A stretch of DNA of 5,924 nucleotides from Rhizobium sp. LCM 4573 (lineage in GTDB: Bacteria > Pseudomonadota > Alphaproteobacteria > Rhizobiales > Rhizobiaceae), in the NCBI RefSeq assembly GCF_001854865.1, contig NZ_MDDW01000006.1, positions 127,767 through 133,690 on the forward strand, in the 5' to 3' direction. Numbering within the stretch: position 1 is the first letter of the stretch; each line of letters opens with the position of its first letter. Under the pieces are notes generated by a model that was given only the letters and a program-made list of their open reading frames with translations, did not search any database and was not told the origin of the DNA. A program made the position numbers and the translations under genes. Below, piece after piece: positions 1-5,076 of this stretch.

Positions 1-629
1 ATGCCGTTGACGATATTGCCCCACTGGTCCGAGCCGCCCATCTGCAGACGGCAGCCGTAGCGGCGGCTCAGTTCGACGAAGTCGTACGCCTGGAGAATCA
101 TGTAGTTGAATTCCAGGAAGGAAAGCGACTGCTCGCGGTCGAGGCGGGTCTTCACGCTGTCGAAGGACAGCATGCGGTTAACCGAGAAGTGCCGGCCAAC
201 GTCCCGAAGGAATTCCAGGTAGTTCAGCGGCCGCAGCCATTCGGCATTGTTGACCATGAGCGCCGGATTGCCGGACTTTTCGTAATCCAGGTAGCTGGAG
301 AAGACGTGCTTCAGTGAAGTGATGTTCTCCTCGATTATGTCGACCGTCATCAACTTGCGCGCCTCTTCCTTGAAGGAGGGATCGCCGACCATGCCGGTGC
401 CGCCACCCATCAGCGAAATGGCGCGATGGCCGGTCGCCTGGAGCCAATGAAGCATCATGATCTGCGTGAGGTGGCCGACATGCAGGCTCGATGCCGTCGG
501 ATCGTAGCCGATATAGGCCGTCACGGTTTCCTTCGAAAACAGTTCGTCGAGACCAGCCTCGTCGGAGATCTGGTGGATGAAGCCGCGTTCGTCGAGCGTG
601 CGGAGAAAATCGGATTTGAACCTGGACAT
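1..629 (-). CDS. tyrS: Tyrosyl-tRNA synthetase, N-terminal half (cut by window edge)
   Basis: Cytoplasmic class I aminoacyl-tRNA synthetase that charges tRNA-Tyr with tyrosine using ATP. The 209 visible codons start [17 protein letters not shown]. The HIGH-type ATP-binding signature is HVGH (residues 50-53) within [16 protein letters not shown]. The tyrosine pocket is visible as YMILQAYDF (176-184), and the family signature GGSDQWGN is at 198-205. The usual protein is about 400-420 residues, so the KMSKS-type loop and the C-terminal tRNA-binding domain lie outside the window. The ATG at 629-627 is preceded by AGGGA (plus positions 636-640) with a 6-nt spacer, which supports this start. The gene is divergent from anmK with a 97-bp gap. 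No frameshift or missing motif is seen in the visible part. Identity is close to certain. Confidence 0.96.
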   Translation of the reverse strand, partial: MSRFKSDFLRTLDERGFIHQISDEAGLDELFSKETVTAYIGYDPTASSLHVGHLTQIMMLHWLQATGHRAISLMGGGTGMVGDPSFKEEARKLMTVDIIEENITSLKHVFSSYLDYEKSGNPALMVNNAEWLRPLNYLEFLRDVGRHFSVNRMLSFDSVKTRLDREQSLSFLEFNYMILQAYDFVELSRRYGCRLQMGGSDQWGNIVNG

Positions 630-694
630 GATTGATCCCTGGAAGGACTTGTTTTTGATTTTGCGAGGCGGCGTCTAGCATTGTTTTTTCGCAT

Positions 695-713
695 AATCAC
701 TTCAAAAGTGATT
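695..713. promoter_or_regulatory. Perfect inverted repeat in the tyrS/anmK divergent intergenic region
   Basis: AATCACTT (695-702) and AAGTGATT (706-713) are exact reverse complements separated by CAA. The repeat overlaps a CATAAT hexamer (692-697) that resembles a -10 box for anmK, although no good -35 stands at 16-18 bp. On the other strand it contains TTGAAG, a possible -35 for tyrS. It could be an operator for a dimeric repressor, or a small hairpin at the 5' end of the anmK transcript, since it ends 3 nt before the anmK Shine-Dalgarno-like sequence. I do not recognise it as the site of a named regulator. Confidence 0.35.
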
Positions 714-726
714 CTGGGTGAGATCA

Positions 727-1845
727 ATGAACGGAATGAAAACGGCAATCGGCCTGATGAGCGGCACCTCGATGGATGGCATCGATGTGGCGCTGCTTGC
801 GACCGACGGCGAGGGCAGGGTGGAGCGCGGCGCGTTTCTCGGCGTTCCCTATGATCCCGCATTCCGCGACCGATTGAAGCTCGCGCTCGATGAGGCCAGG
901 GAAATCCGGGTGAGGACGGAACGGCCGGGTGATCTCGCCGCGATCGAGAAGGAGTTGACTTTAAGGCACGCGGAAGCCGTGCGCCTGTTTCTCGAAGGGA
1001 ATGGCTTGAGTGCTGCCGATATCGACGTGATCGGTTTTCACGGCCAGACGGTTCTGCATCGGCCCGACGAGGCGCTGACCGTCCAGATCGGCGACGGAAA
1101 ACTATTGGCCACAGAGACCGGAATACCCGTTGTCTACGACATGCGGGCGAAGGACATGGAGCATGGAGGGCAGGGCGCGCCGCTGGTGCCGGCCTATCAC
1201 GCAGCTCTGGCGCAAGGGCTCGCAGCGAGGGAGGCGCCGGTCTGCTTCGTCAATATCGGCGGCATTTCCAACCTTACCTTCATCGGCCGTGACGGCACGA
1301 TCCTCGCCTATGACAGCGGCCCCGGCAACACGCTGATCGATCAGTGGGTGGAGACGCATGCCGGCATCCCCTATGACCAGGGCGGGATGATCGCCTCGGA
1401 AGGCGGCATCGTCGCCGCGCTTGCGGAACGCTATCTTTCGAACCCCTTCTTTACCGCTGCGACAAGGCGCTCACTCGATCGCAACGACTTTCTGCCGCCG
1501 AAGGGCAGCGAAGCGGAACTCGCCGACGGAGCGCGCACGCTCGCCTATGTCGCGGCGGCCGCGATCCTCAAATCGGCGTCGCATCTGCCGGAGCGCCCGG
1601 CGCTTTACATCATCTGCGGCGGTGGAAGGCTGAACCGGGTGCTGATGGGGGATCTCGCGGCCCTTGCGGGAGAGCAGAATGCCCGTGTGATCACCGCGGA
1701 AGAGGCAGGATTCGACGGCGACGCCATGGAGGCGGAGGCTTGGGCCTATCTTGCCGTGCGGTCGCTCAAGGACCTGCCGCTGACTTTTCCCGGAACGACT
1801 GGCGTTGCAGAGCCGGTAACAGGCGGAGTGCTCGCCAAACCCTGA
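727..1845 (+). CDS. anmK: Anhydro-N-acetylmuramic acid kinase
   Basis: Cytoplasmic sugar kinase of peptidoglycan recycling. It opens the 1,6-anhydro ring of anhydro-MurNAc and phosphorylates it with ATP to MurNAc-6-phosphate. The 372-residue product has the family's expected length and motifs in order: [13 protein letters not shown] (8-20, phosphate-binding loop), [11 protein letters not shown] (103-113), [16 protein letters not shown] (137-152), NIGGISNLT (176-184), [12 protein letters not shown] (196-207; Asp196 is the likely catalytic base), YDQGG (216-220) and ICGGGRLN (296-303). I place the start at ATG 727 because GGGTGAG (716-722) sits 4 nt upstream. A GTG at 718 would add three residues but lacks a ribosome site of its own, and ATG 736 is also in frame. 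No murQ or other recycling gene is in the window. No terminator is obvious before the next gene. Confidence 0.95.
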   Translation: MNGMKTAIGLMSGTSMDGIDVALLATDGEGRVERGAFLGVPYDPAFRDRLKLALDEAREIRVRTERPGDLAAIEKELTLRHAEAVRLFLEGNGLSAADIDVIGFHGQTVLHRPDEALTVQIGDGKLLATETGIPVVYDMRAKDMEHGGQGAPLVPAYHAALAQGLAAREAPVCFVNIGGISNLTFIGRDGTILAYDSGPGNTLIDQWVETHAGIPYDQGGMIASEGGIVAALAERYLSNPFFTAATRRSLDRNDFLPPKGSEAELADGARTLAYVAAAAILKSASHLPERPALYIICGGGRLNRVLMGDLAALAGEQNARVITAEEAGFDGDAMEAEAWAYLAVRSLKDLPLTFPGTTGVAEPVTGGVLAKP

Positions 1846-1870
1846 TCTGCCGGCGCATCTGGATCGGACT

Positions 1871-1900
1871 TTAACATTTTCTTCTCGTCGGCATTCTATT
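1871..1900 (+). promoter_or_regulatory. Weak candidate sigma-70 promoter ahead of the GGDEF gene
   Basis: TTAACA (1871-1876) matches TTGACA at five of six positions. TCTATT (1895-1900) matches TATAAT at four of six, with an 18-bp spacer. It lies in the 106-bp gap between anmK and the ATG at 1952 and would start transcription near 1907, placing the 18-bp palindrome (1924-1941) in the leader. Rhizobial promoters are loose enough that a chance match is possible. Confidence 0.25.
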
Positions 1901-1923
1901 GTCGCATGGACGGCATGGGGGCC

Positions 1924-1941
1924 ATGCAGGAATTCCTGCAT
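1924..1941. repeat. 18-bp perfect palindrome upstream of the GGDEF start
   Basis: ATGCAGGAATTCCTGCAT is identical to its own reverse complement over 18 bp, with no spacer. It ends 10 bp before ATG 1952. A zero-spacer palindrome is a poor hairpin but a good shape for a symmetric dimeric DNA-binding protein. The position downstream of the weak candidate promoter would suit a repressor site. The protein that might bind it is not identifiable from the sequence. Confidence 0.4.
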
Positions 1942-1951
1942 CTGAAGAACG

Positions 1952-2092
1952 ATGAACGGCGCAGCTTTCTTTCTGGTGGTTAATCTCTTTATCGCCATCT
2001 GCTTCGCGATGGCGTTCGCCGTGATCTCGACGCGAACGCGCTACCGCATTGCCGCGCTTTGGACCGAGCCTTGGGTTGGCTCCTTTTACTGA
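1952..2092 (+). pseudogene. Detached N-terminal fragment of the GGDEF membrane protein
   Basis: ATG 1952 opens a 46-codon frame that stops at TGA 2090-2092. It encodes one clear membrane helix (about residues 5-25, rich in F, L, V, I and A) followed by a basic stretch, STRTRYR (26-32), as expected for the first helix of a polytopic sensor with the basic end inside the cell. Rhizobial GGDEF proteins with a multi-helix N-terminal region begin much like this. The frame then diverges from that of the GGDEF part: the next recognisable segment (ALDRALGWLLLLTGLHFF, from 2056) is in the -1 frame relative to this one. Homologues as I recall them carry on the order of 100 or more further membrane residues between these two segments. 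An internal deletion with a frame change near 2051-2065 is therefore the simplest reading. The ribosome site is weak (GAAGAAC). A separate small protein is possible but less likely. Confidence 0.55.
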
Positions 2093-2814
2093 CCGGCCTG
2101 CACTTCTTCGCCAAGGCGGGTCTTGCGGTCGCGGTCGGCGCCGGGCAAACGGCCAAGGATTATATCGGCACCAACTATGCGCTGGTCTCCCAGAGCTCGA
2201 CGGCAATCCTGATCGTTGCGGTGGGGCTGACGCTGCTTTCCGTGTTCGTGCTGGGCATCATGGCCGACGAACGCAGCATTTCGGAGCAGGACCCGCTTTC
2301 CGGCCTCGCCAACCGGCGGGGCTTCGACCACGGCGTTTCGGCGGCCCTCGCCAGGTCGCCGGATGTCCGCCATGCCTTCATCATCTGCGATCTGGATCAT
2401 TTCAAGAGCATCAACGATGCCCATGGCCATGAGGCAGGCGACCAGGTCATCCGCGCCTTCGGCGATCTCCTGCGTTCGAGCGCGCCGGTCAAATCAGTGG
2501 TGGGACGCATAGGGGGCGAGGAGTTCGCCGTATTCCTGCCGGGCATGAGCATGGAGATGGCGGCCATGTTCGCGCATGCACTGCGGAGCGGAACGGAGGA
2601 AATGAAGGTCGCTGGCCTGCCCAACGCCCTATCGGTGACGGCAAGCTTCGGCATGGCTGAACTCGTTCCGGGTGCAAGGCCGGCAGATGCCATGCGGGAT
2701 GCCGATGTGGCGCTCTACGAGGCAAAACGGGCAGGGCGCAACCGCGTGCGGGAAGCTGCGCGGGAAGTTTCGTCACCGACGGCCGCCAAACCGCATATCA
2801 GCAGAGTGAAGTAG
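2059..2814 (+). CDS. GGDEF-domain diguanylate cyclase, membrane-anchored, probably 5'-disrupted
   Basis: The encoded domain makes cyclic di-GMP from two GTP. The frame gives about 251 residues from TTG 2059. Two membrane helices come first (about 5-28 and 46-69), then a complete GGDEF domain: DPLSGLANRRGFD (78-90), metal- and base-binding DLDHFKSIND (111-120) with GHEAGD (123-128), active site GRIGGEEF (149-156), VTASFG (193-198) and ADVALYEAKRAGRNRV (215-230). The RxxD product-inhibition site that often precedes the active site is absent: PVKS stands there, so feedback inhibition is not expected. TTG 2059 has no Shine-Dalgarno sequence. In this frame the nearest upstream stop is TAA 1981-1983 and no ATG occurs before 2260, just ahead of the domain. 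Together with the out-of-frame N-terminal piece at 1952-2092 this points to a damaged gene whose catalytic part is still intact. GTG 2221 or ATG 2260 are other conceivable starts. Confidence 0.8.
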   Translation: MDRALGWLLLLTGLHFFAKAGLAVAVGAGQTAKDYIGTNYALVSQSSTAILIVAVGLTLLSVFVLGIMADERSISEQDPLSGLANRRGFDHGVSAALARSPDVRHAFIICDLDHFKSINDAHGHEAGDQVIRAFGDLLRSSAPVKSVVGRIGGEEFAVFLPGMSMEMAAMFAHALRSGTEEMKVAGLPNALSVTASFGMAELVPGARPADAMRDADVALYEAKRAGRNRVREAAREVSSPTAAKPHISRVK

Positions 2815-2818
2815 GAAA

Positions 2819-2848
2819 GAGGCCGCCGATTGATTGCTCGGCGGCCTC
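2819..2848. terminator. Hairpin between convergent genes, probable bidirectional terminator
   Basis: GAGGCCGCCGA (2819-2829) pairs perfectly with TCGGCGGCCTC (2838-2848) around an 8-nt loop, giving an 11-bp GC-rich stem. It fills the 39-bp gap between the stop of the GGDEF gene (2814) and the stop of the hydrolase gene (2854, minus strand). On the minus strand the stem is followed by only a short TTT run, and on the plus strand by no clear T tract. It is therefore a weak intrinsic terminator by sequence but well placed to serve both genes. Confidence 0.75.
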
Positions 2849-2853
2849 GTCGT

Positions 2854-3531
2854 TCAGCGGATGCGCTTGGCGGCGGGCTCCGGCACCAGCTCGCCGTTCA
2901 GGCGGCGGTCGAGATAATCTTCGCACTCGCCCATCAGGGTTTCCACCTGGCCGTTGAAGAAGTGGTTGGCGCCCGGCACCGTGCGATGGGTGATCAGGAT
3001 GCCCTTCTGCGTCTTCAGCTTCTCCACCAGCACGTTGACGTCCTTCTCCGGCGCGACCTTGTCGGAATCGCCATTGATGATGAGACCCGACGAAGGACAG
3101 GGAGCCAGGAAGGAGAAATCGTAGATGTTCGGCTGCGGCGCGACGGAGATGAAGCCCTCGATCTCCGGACGGCGCATGAGAAGCTGCATGCCGATCCAGG
3201 CGCCGAAGGAATAGCCGGCCACCCAGCAGCTCTTCGAATCCGGATGCAGGCTCTGCACCCAGTCGAGCGCGGAAGCCGCATCTGAAAGCTCGCCGGCGCC
3301 ATGATCGAACTCGCCCTGGCTGCGCCCTATGCTCCGGAAATTGAATCGAAGCGTCGTGAAGCCGCGTTTCTGGAACATATAGAAAAGCTGATAGACGATC
3401 TGGTTGTTCATCGTCCCGCCGAATTGCGGATGCGGGTGCAGGATGATCGCGATCGGCGCGCTTTTTTCCTTGGAAGGCTGATAACGACCTTCCAGGCGGC
3501 CCGCGGGGCCGTTGAAAATCACTTCGGGCAT
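2854..3531 (-). CDS. Alpha/beta hydrolase (COG2945-like), substrate unknown
   Basis: Soluble 225-residue alpha/beta-hydrolase-fold protein. The catalytic triad is readable: nucleophile Ser108 in AGYSFGAW (105-112), acid Asp157 in GDSDKVAP (154-161), and His190 in PGANHFF (186-192). HPHPQFGGTMNN (32-43) near the N-terminus is the conserved turn typical of this small-hydrolase group and lies where the oxyanion-hole loop is expected. There is no signal peptide and no lid-sized insertion, and the length fits the family. Members are usually annotated only as predicted hydrolases or esterases, so the substrate cannot be named. The ATG at 3531-3529 has GGAG (plus 3537-3540) at 5-nt spacing. The gene is convergent with the GGDEF gene and divergent from the suf operon, sharing a 229-bp intergenic region with it. 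The last residues (EPAAKRIR) look like an unstructured tail. Confidence 0.88.
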   Translation of the reverse strand: MPEVIFNGPAGRLEGRYQPSKEKSAPIAIILHPHPQFGGTMNNQIVYQLFYMFQKRGFTTLRFNFRSIGRSQGEFDHGAGELSDAASALDWVQSLHPDSKSCWVAGYSFGAWIGMQLLMRRPEIEGFISVAPQPNIYDFSFLAPCPSSGLIINGDSDKVAPEKDVNVLVEKLKTQKGILITHRTVPGANHFFNGQVETLMGECEDYLDRRLNGELVPEPAAKRIR

Positions 3532-3584
3532 CGGTACTCCGGTCAGCGTGGTGGTTCGGAACTGATCATCGCATCGAGTTTGAC

Positions 3585-3613
3585 TTGACGAAGCCAGTCA
3601 GCTTTTCTAAAAC
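3585..3613 (+). promoter_or_regulatory. Candidate promoter of the suf operon
   Basis: TTGACG (3585-3590) matches the -35 consensus at five of six positions. TAAAAC (3608-3613) matches the -10 at four of six, with a 17-bp spacer. Transcription would start near 3620, leaving a leader of about 140 nt before ATG 3761. A second -35-like TTGACT lies at 3580-3585 but has no matching -10. The iron-box half-sites cover this -10 and predicted start, which is the expected geometry for repression. Confidence 0.45.
3586..3600. promoter_or_regulatory. Possible RirA operator (IRO-like dyad)
   Basis: TGACGAAGCCAGTCA fits the loose TGA-N9-TCA form of the iron-responsive operator used by RirA, an Rrf2-family Fe-S regulator of rhizobia. 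The arms TGAC and GTCA are perfect. An alternative register pairs TGACT (3581-3585) with AGTCA (3596-3600). It overlaps the candidate -35. The pattern is short and degenerate, so context (suf operon, adjacent Irr-like box) carries most of the weight. Confidence 0.3.
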
Positions 3614-3632
3614 AGTTTAGAACCATTCGAAA
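3605..3632. promoter_or_regulatory. Irr-type iron control element (ICE box) with an extra half-site
   Basis: TTTAGAACCATTCGAAA (3616-3632) matches the Irr box of Rhizobiales, a TTTAGAA-N3-TTCTAAA inverted repeat, with one mismatch (G3629 for T). A perfect further half-site TTCTAAA (3605-3611) lies upstream and forms an exact 7-bp inverted repeat with TTTAGAA (3616-3622) across 4 nt. There are thus three half-sites in 28 bp. They cover the candidate -10 and transcription start of the suf operon. Irr is the haem-responsive Fur-family regulator of these bacteria, and suf operons are known members of its regulon, so control of the desulfurase and sufB by iron status is the natural inference. The divergent hydrolase could also be affected. 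Confidence 0.65.
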
Positions 3633-3634
3633 CT

Positions 3635-3650
3635 GGCGCTGAGCAGCGCC
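3635..3650 (+). other. Small perfect hairpin in the suf leader
   Basis: GGCGCT (3635-3640) and AGCGCC (3645-3650) pair around GAGC. It lies immediately 3' of the Irr-like box, near the 5' end of the predicted transcript. No T-run follows, so it is not a terminator. It may stabilise the mRNA 5' end or be incidental in GC-rich DNA. Confidence 0.35.
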
Positions 3651-3760
3651 GTTCGGACGTCTCATAAGCTAAGCCTGACGGAAATTTCAAGGAAAATGCG
3701 GTCCGCTGGGCAGCTTCTGTGAAATTCGATGGCTATTTAGATACGGAACCGGATCAGGCA

Positions 3761-4927
3761 ATGGCACAGCCACGCATATATCTGGACTGGAACGCAACGG
3801 CTCCCTTGGGAGAAGCCGCGCGCTCCGCCATGATCGATGCGCTGAGACTGCCGGGAAATGCTTCCTCGGTGCACGGTGAGGGACGCGCGGCGCGTGCTGC
3901 CGTCGACAGGGCCCGGCGACAGGTGGCCGCGCTTGCCGGCGCGGAACCGGCCCACGTGATCTTCACCAGCGGCGCGACCGAAGCGGCAAATCATGTCCTC
4001 ACTCCGGATTACCGCATGGGGCGCTCCCCGCTCGCCTTCAGCCGGCTGTATGTTTCGGCGATCGAGCATCCGGCGATTCGCGAGGGCGGCCGCTTTGCAT
4101 CCGGTCAGGTGACCGAGGTGCCGGTGACGCCGGAAGGCATCGTGGATATCGCCGCGCTTGAACGGCTCCTTGCTGCACATGATCGTTCCGAAGGCCTGCC
4201 GATGGTGGCCGTCATGCTCGTCAACAACGAGACCGGCATCATCCAGCCGGTGACGGAGGCTGCCCGTCTGGTGCATGCCCATGGCGGGCTGATGGTCGTG
4301 GATGCCGTCCAGGCGGCCGGACGTATTCCCCTCGATATTGCGGCACTGGACGCGGATTTTCTGATCCTCTCGTCGCACAAGATCGGCGGCCCGAAGGGCG
4401 TTGGCGCGCTCATTTCCCGCGGCGAAGTGCTGATGCCGGCACCTCTGATCCGGGGTGGCGGGCAGGAAAAGGGTCACCGCTCGGGGACCGAAAACTTCCA
4501 TGCCATCGTGGGTTTCGGCGCGGCGGCGGAATCTGCGCTCGCAGGACTTGCCGAACGGAATGAAGCGATCGCGACCTTGCGCGACCGGCTGGAAGCAGGC
4601 ATGCGGGAGACTGTTCCCGACGTGCTCATCCATGGATCTCAGGCGGCACGGGTGGCCAACACCACCTTTTTCACCCTGTCGGGTCTTAAATCGGAAACCG
4701 GGCAGATCGCCTTCGATCTCGAGGGTATCGCTTTGTCGGCGGGCTCCGCCTGCTCTTCCGGCAAAGTCGGTGAAAGCCATGTGCTGACCGCCATGGGACA
4801 CGATCCGAAGCTCGGCGCGTTGAGAATTTCTCTTGGGCCGACGACGACGGAAGAGGATATCGCACGAGCGCTTGCCGCGTTCACCAAGATAGCGGGCCGA
4901 CGCAAGCCGGCCGGCGAGGCGGCGTGA
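3761..4927 (+). CDS. sufS2: Cysteine desulfurase, IscS/NifS type, first gene of the suf operon
   Basis: PLP enzyme that takes sulfur from L-cysteine as an enzyme-bound persulfide, releasing alanine, for Fe-S cluster assembly. The 388 residues match the usual length. Motifs in order: YLDWNATAPL (7-16), FTSGATEAANH (68-78), PLP-stacking His103 in IEHPAI, NNETGIIQP (155-163), Asp181 and Gln184 in VDAVQAAGR, Schiff-base Lys207 in SSHKIGGPKG, RSGTENF (240-246), and catalytic Cys331 in LSAGSACSSGKVGESHVL. This long active-site loop is of the IscS/NifS kind rather than the short SufS kind, matching the gene called sufS2 in the Agrobacterium sufS2BCDS1XA operon. I chose ATG 3761 (MAQPRIYLDW), with GGA at 3751-3753, 7 nt upstream. 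A GTG at 3719 would add 14 residues of no conserved character and has no ribosome site. sufB follows after 149 nt. Confidence 0.93.
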   Translation: MAQPRIYLDWNATAPLGEAARSAMIDALRLPGNASSVHGEGRAARAAVDRARRQVAALAGAEPAHVIFTSGATEAANHVLTPDYRMGRSPLAFSRLYVSAIEHPAIREGGRFASGQVTEVPVTPEGIVDIAALERLLAAHDRSEGLPMVAVMLVNNETGIIQPVTEAARLVHAHGGLMVVDAVQAAGRIPLDIAALDADFLILSSHKIGGPKGVGALISRGEVLMPAPLIRGGGQEKGHRSGTENFHAIVGFGAAAESALAGLAERNEAIATLRDRLEAGMRETVPDVLIHGSQAARVANTTFFTLSGLKSETGQIAFDLEGIALSAGSACSSGKVGESHVLTAMGHDPKLGALRISLGPTTTEEDIARALAAFTKIAGRRKPAGEAA

Positions 4928-4935
4928 CCGCCGAC

Positions 4936-4961
4936 AAATTTGCGGAAGCGCAAATTTCCGC
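4936..4961 (+). other. Hairpin with an overlapping alternative stem after the desulfurase gene
   Basis: AAATTTGCG (4936-4944) pairs perfectly with CGCAAATTT (4949-4957) around GAAG. A competing stem, GCGGAA (4942-4947) with TTCCGC (4956-4961), uses the same bases, so only one can form. The element starts 8 nt after the stop codon. There is no T tract, so full termination is unlikely. It may act as a processing, stability or attenuation element. Confidence 0.45.
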
Positions 4962-4991
4962 TTGCCAAAAGGTGTGAAAACCGCCTTCTGG

Positions 4992-5023
4992 CCCCTAAAT
5001 AGGGGTGGAACTTTGACCTCCCC
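4992..5023 (+). other. C/G-rich inverted repeat with alternative pairing
   Basis: CCCCTA (4992-4997) and TAGGGG (5000-5005) are perfect complements around AA; as RNA the four GC pairs with a 6-nt loop are the realistic stem. The same GGGG can instead pair with CCCC (5020-5023), extended by GG/CC (5007-5008 with 5017-5018) across one U-U mismatch. It is the second of three structured elements between the desulfurase gene and sufB. It could also be a symmetric protein-binding site in DNA. Confidence 0.4.
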
Positions 5024-5037
5024 AAGCCAATGACCGA

Positions 5038-5065
5038 TTGCCGGAATTTGAACCGGCAAGATTTT
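5038..5065 (+). terminator. Terminator-like hairpin just upstream of sufB
   Basis: TTGCCGG (5038-5044) pairs with CCGGCAA (5053-5059) around an 8-nt AT-rich loop and is followed by GATTTT (5060-5065). The form is that of a weak intrinsic terminator or attenuator. It ends directly before the sufB Shine-Dalgarno GGAG (5066-5069), so it could affect read-through from the desulfurase gene or access to the sufB ribosome site. As sufB is expected to be co-transcribed, full termination here would be surprising. Confidence 0.4.
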
Positions 5066-5076
5066 GGAGAATGACC

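Noticed and set aside
178..862. Minus- and plus-strand frames overlapping tyrS and the anmK start
   Set aside because: They are alternative frames of tyrS and anmK with arginine/histidine-rich composition and no motif.
2830..3588. Plus-strand frames opposite the hydrolase gene
   Set aside because: The minus-strand hydrolase has a full catalytic triad and a good ribosome site; the opposite frames have neither.
3696..3722. Eight-codon leader peptide frame in the suf leader
   Set aside because: AAGGA precedes the ATG by only 2 nt, the peptide has no run of cysteine or other regulatory residues, and such short frames are common by chance.
3719..3760. Upstream GTG start extending the desulfurase by 14 residues
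   Set aside because: There is no ribosome site before GTG 3719, and the family's conserved N-terminus begins right after ATG 3761.
5013..5041. Internal promoter for sufB (TTGACC near 5013)
   Set aside because: No acceptable -10 hexamer lies 16-19 bp downstream.
5071..5076. ATG at 5071 as the sufB start
   Set aside because: The Shine-Dalgarno GGAG ends 1 nt before it, too close, while the ATG at 5077 has a 7-nt spacer.
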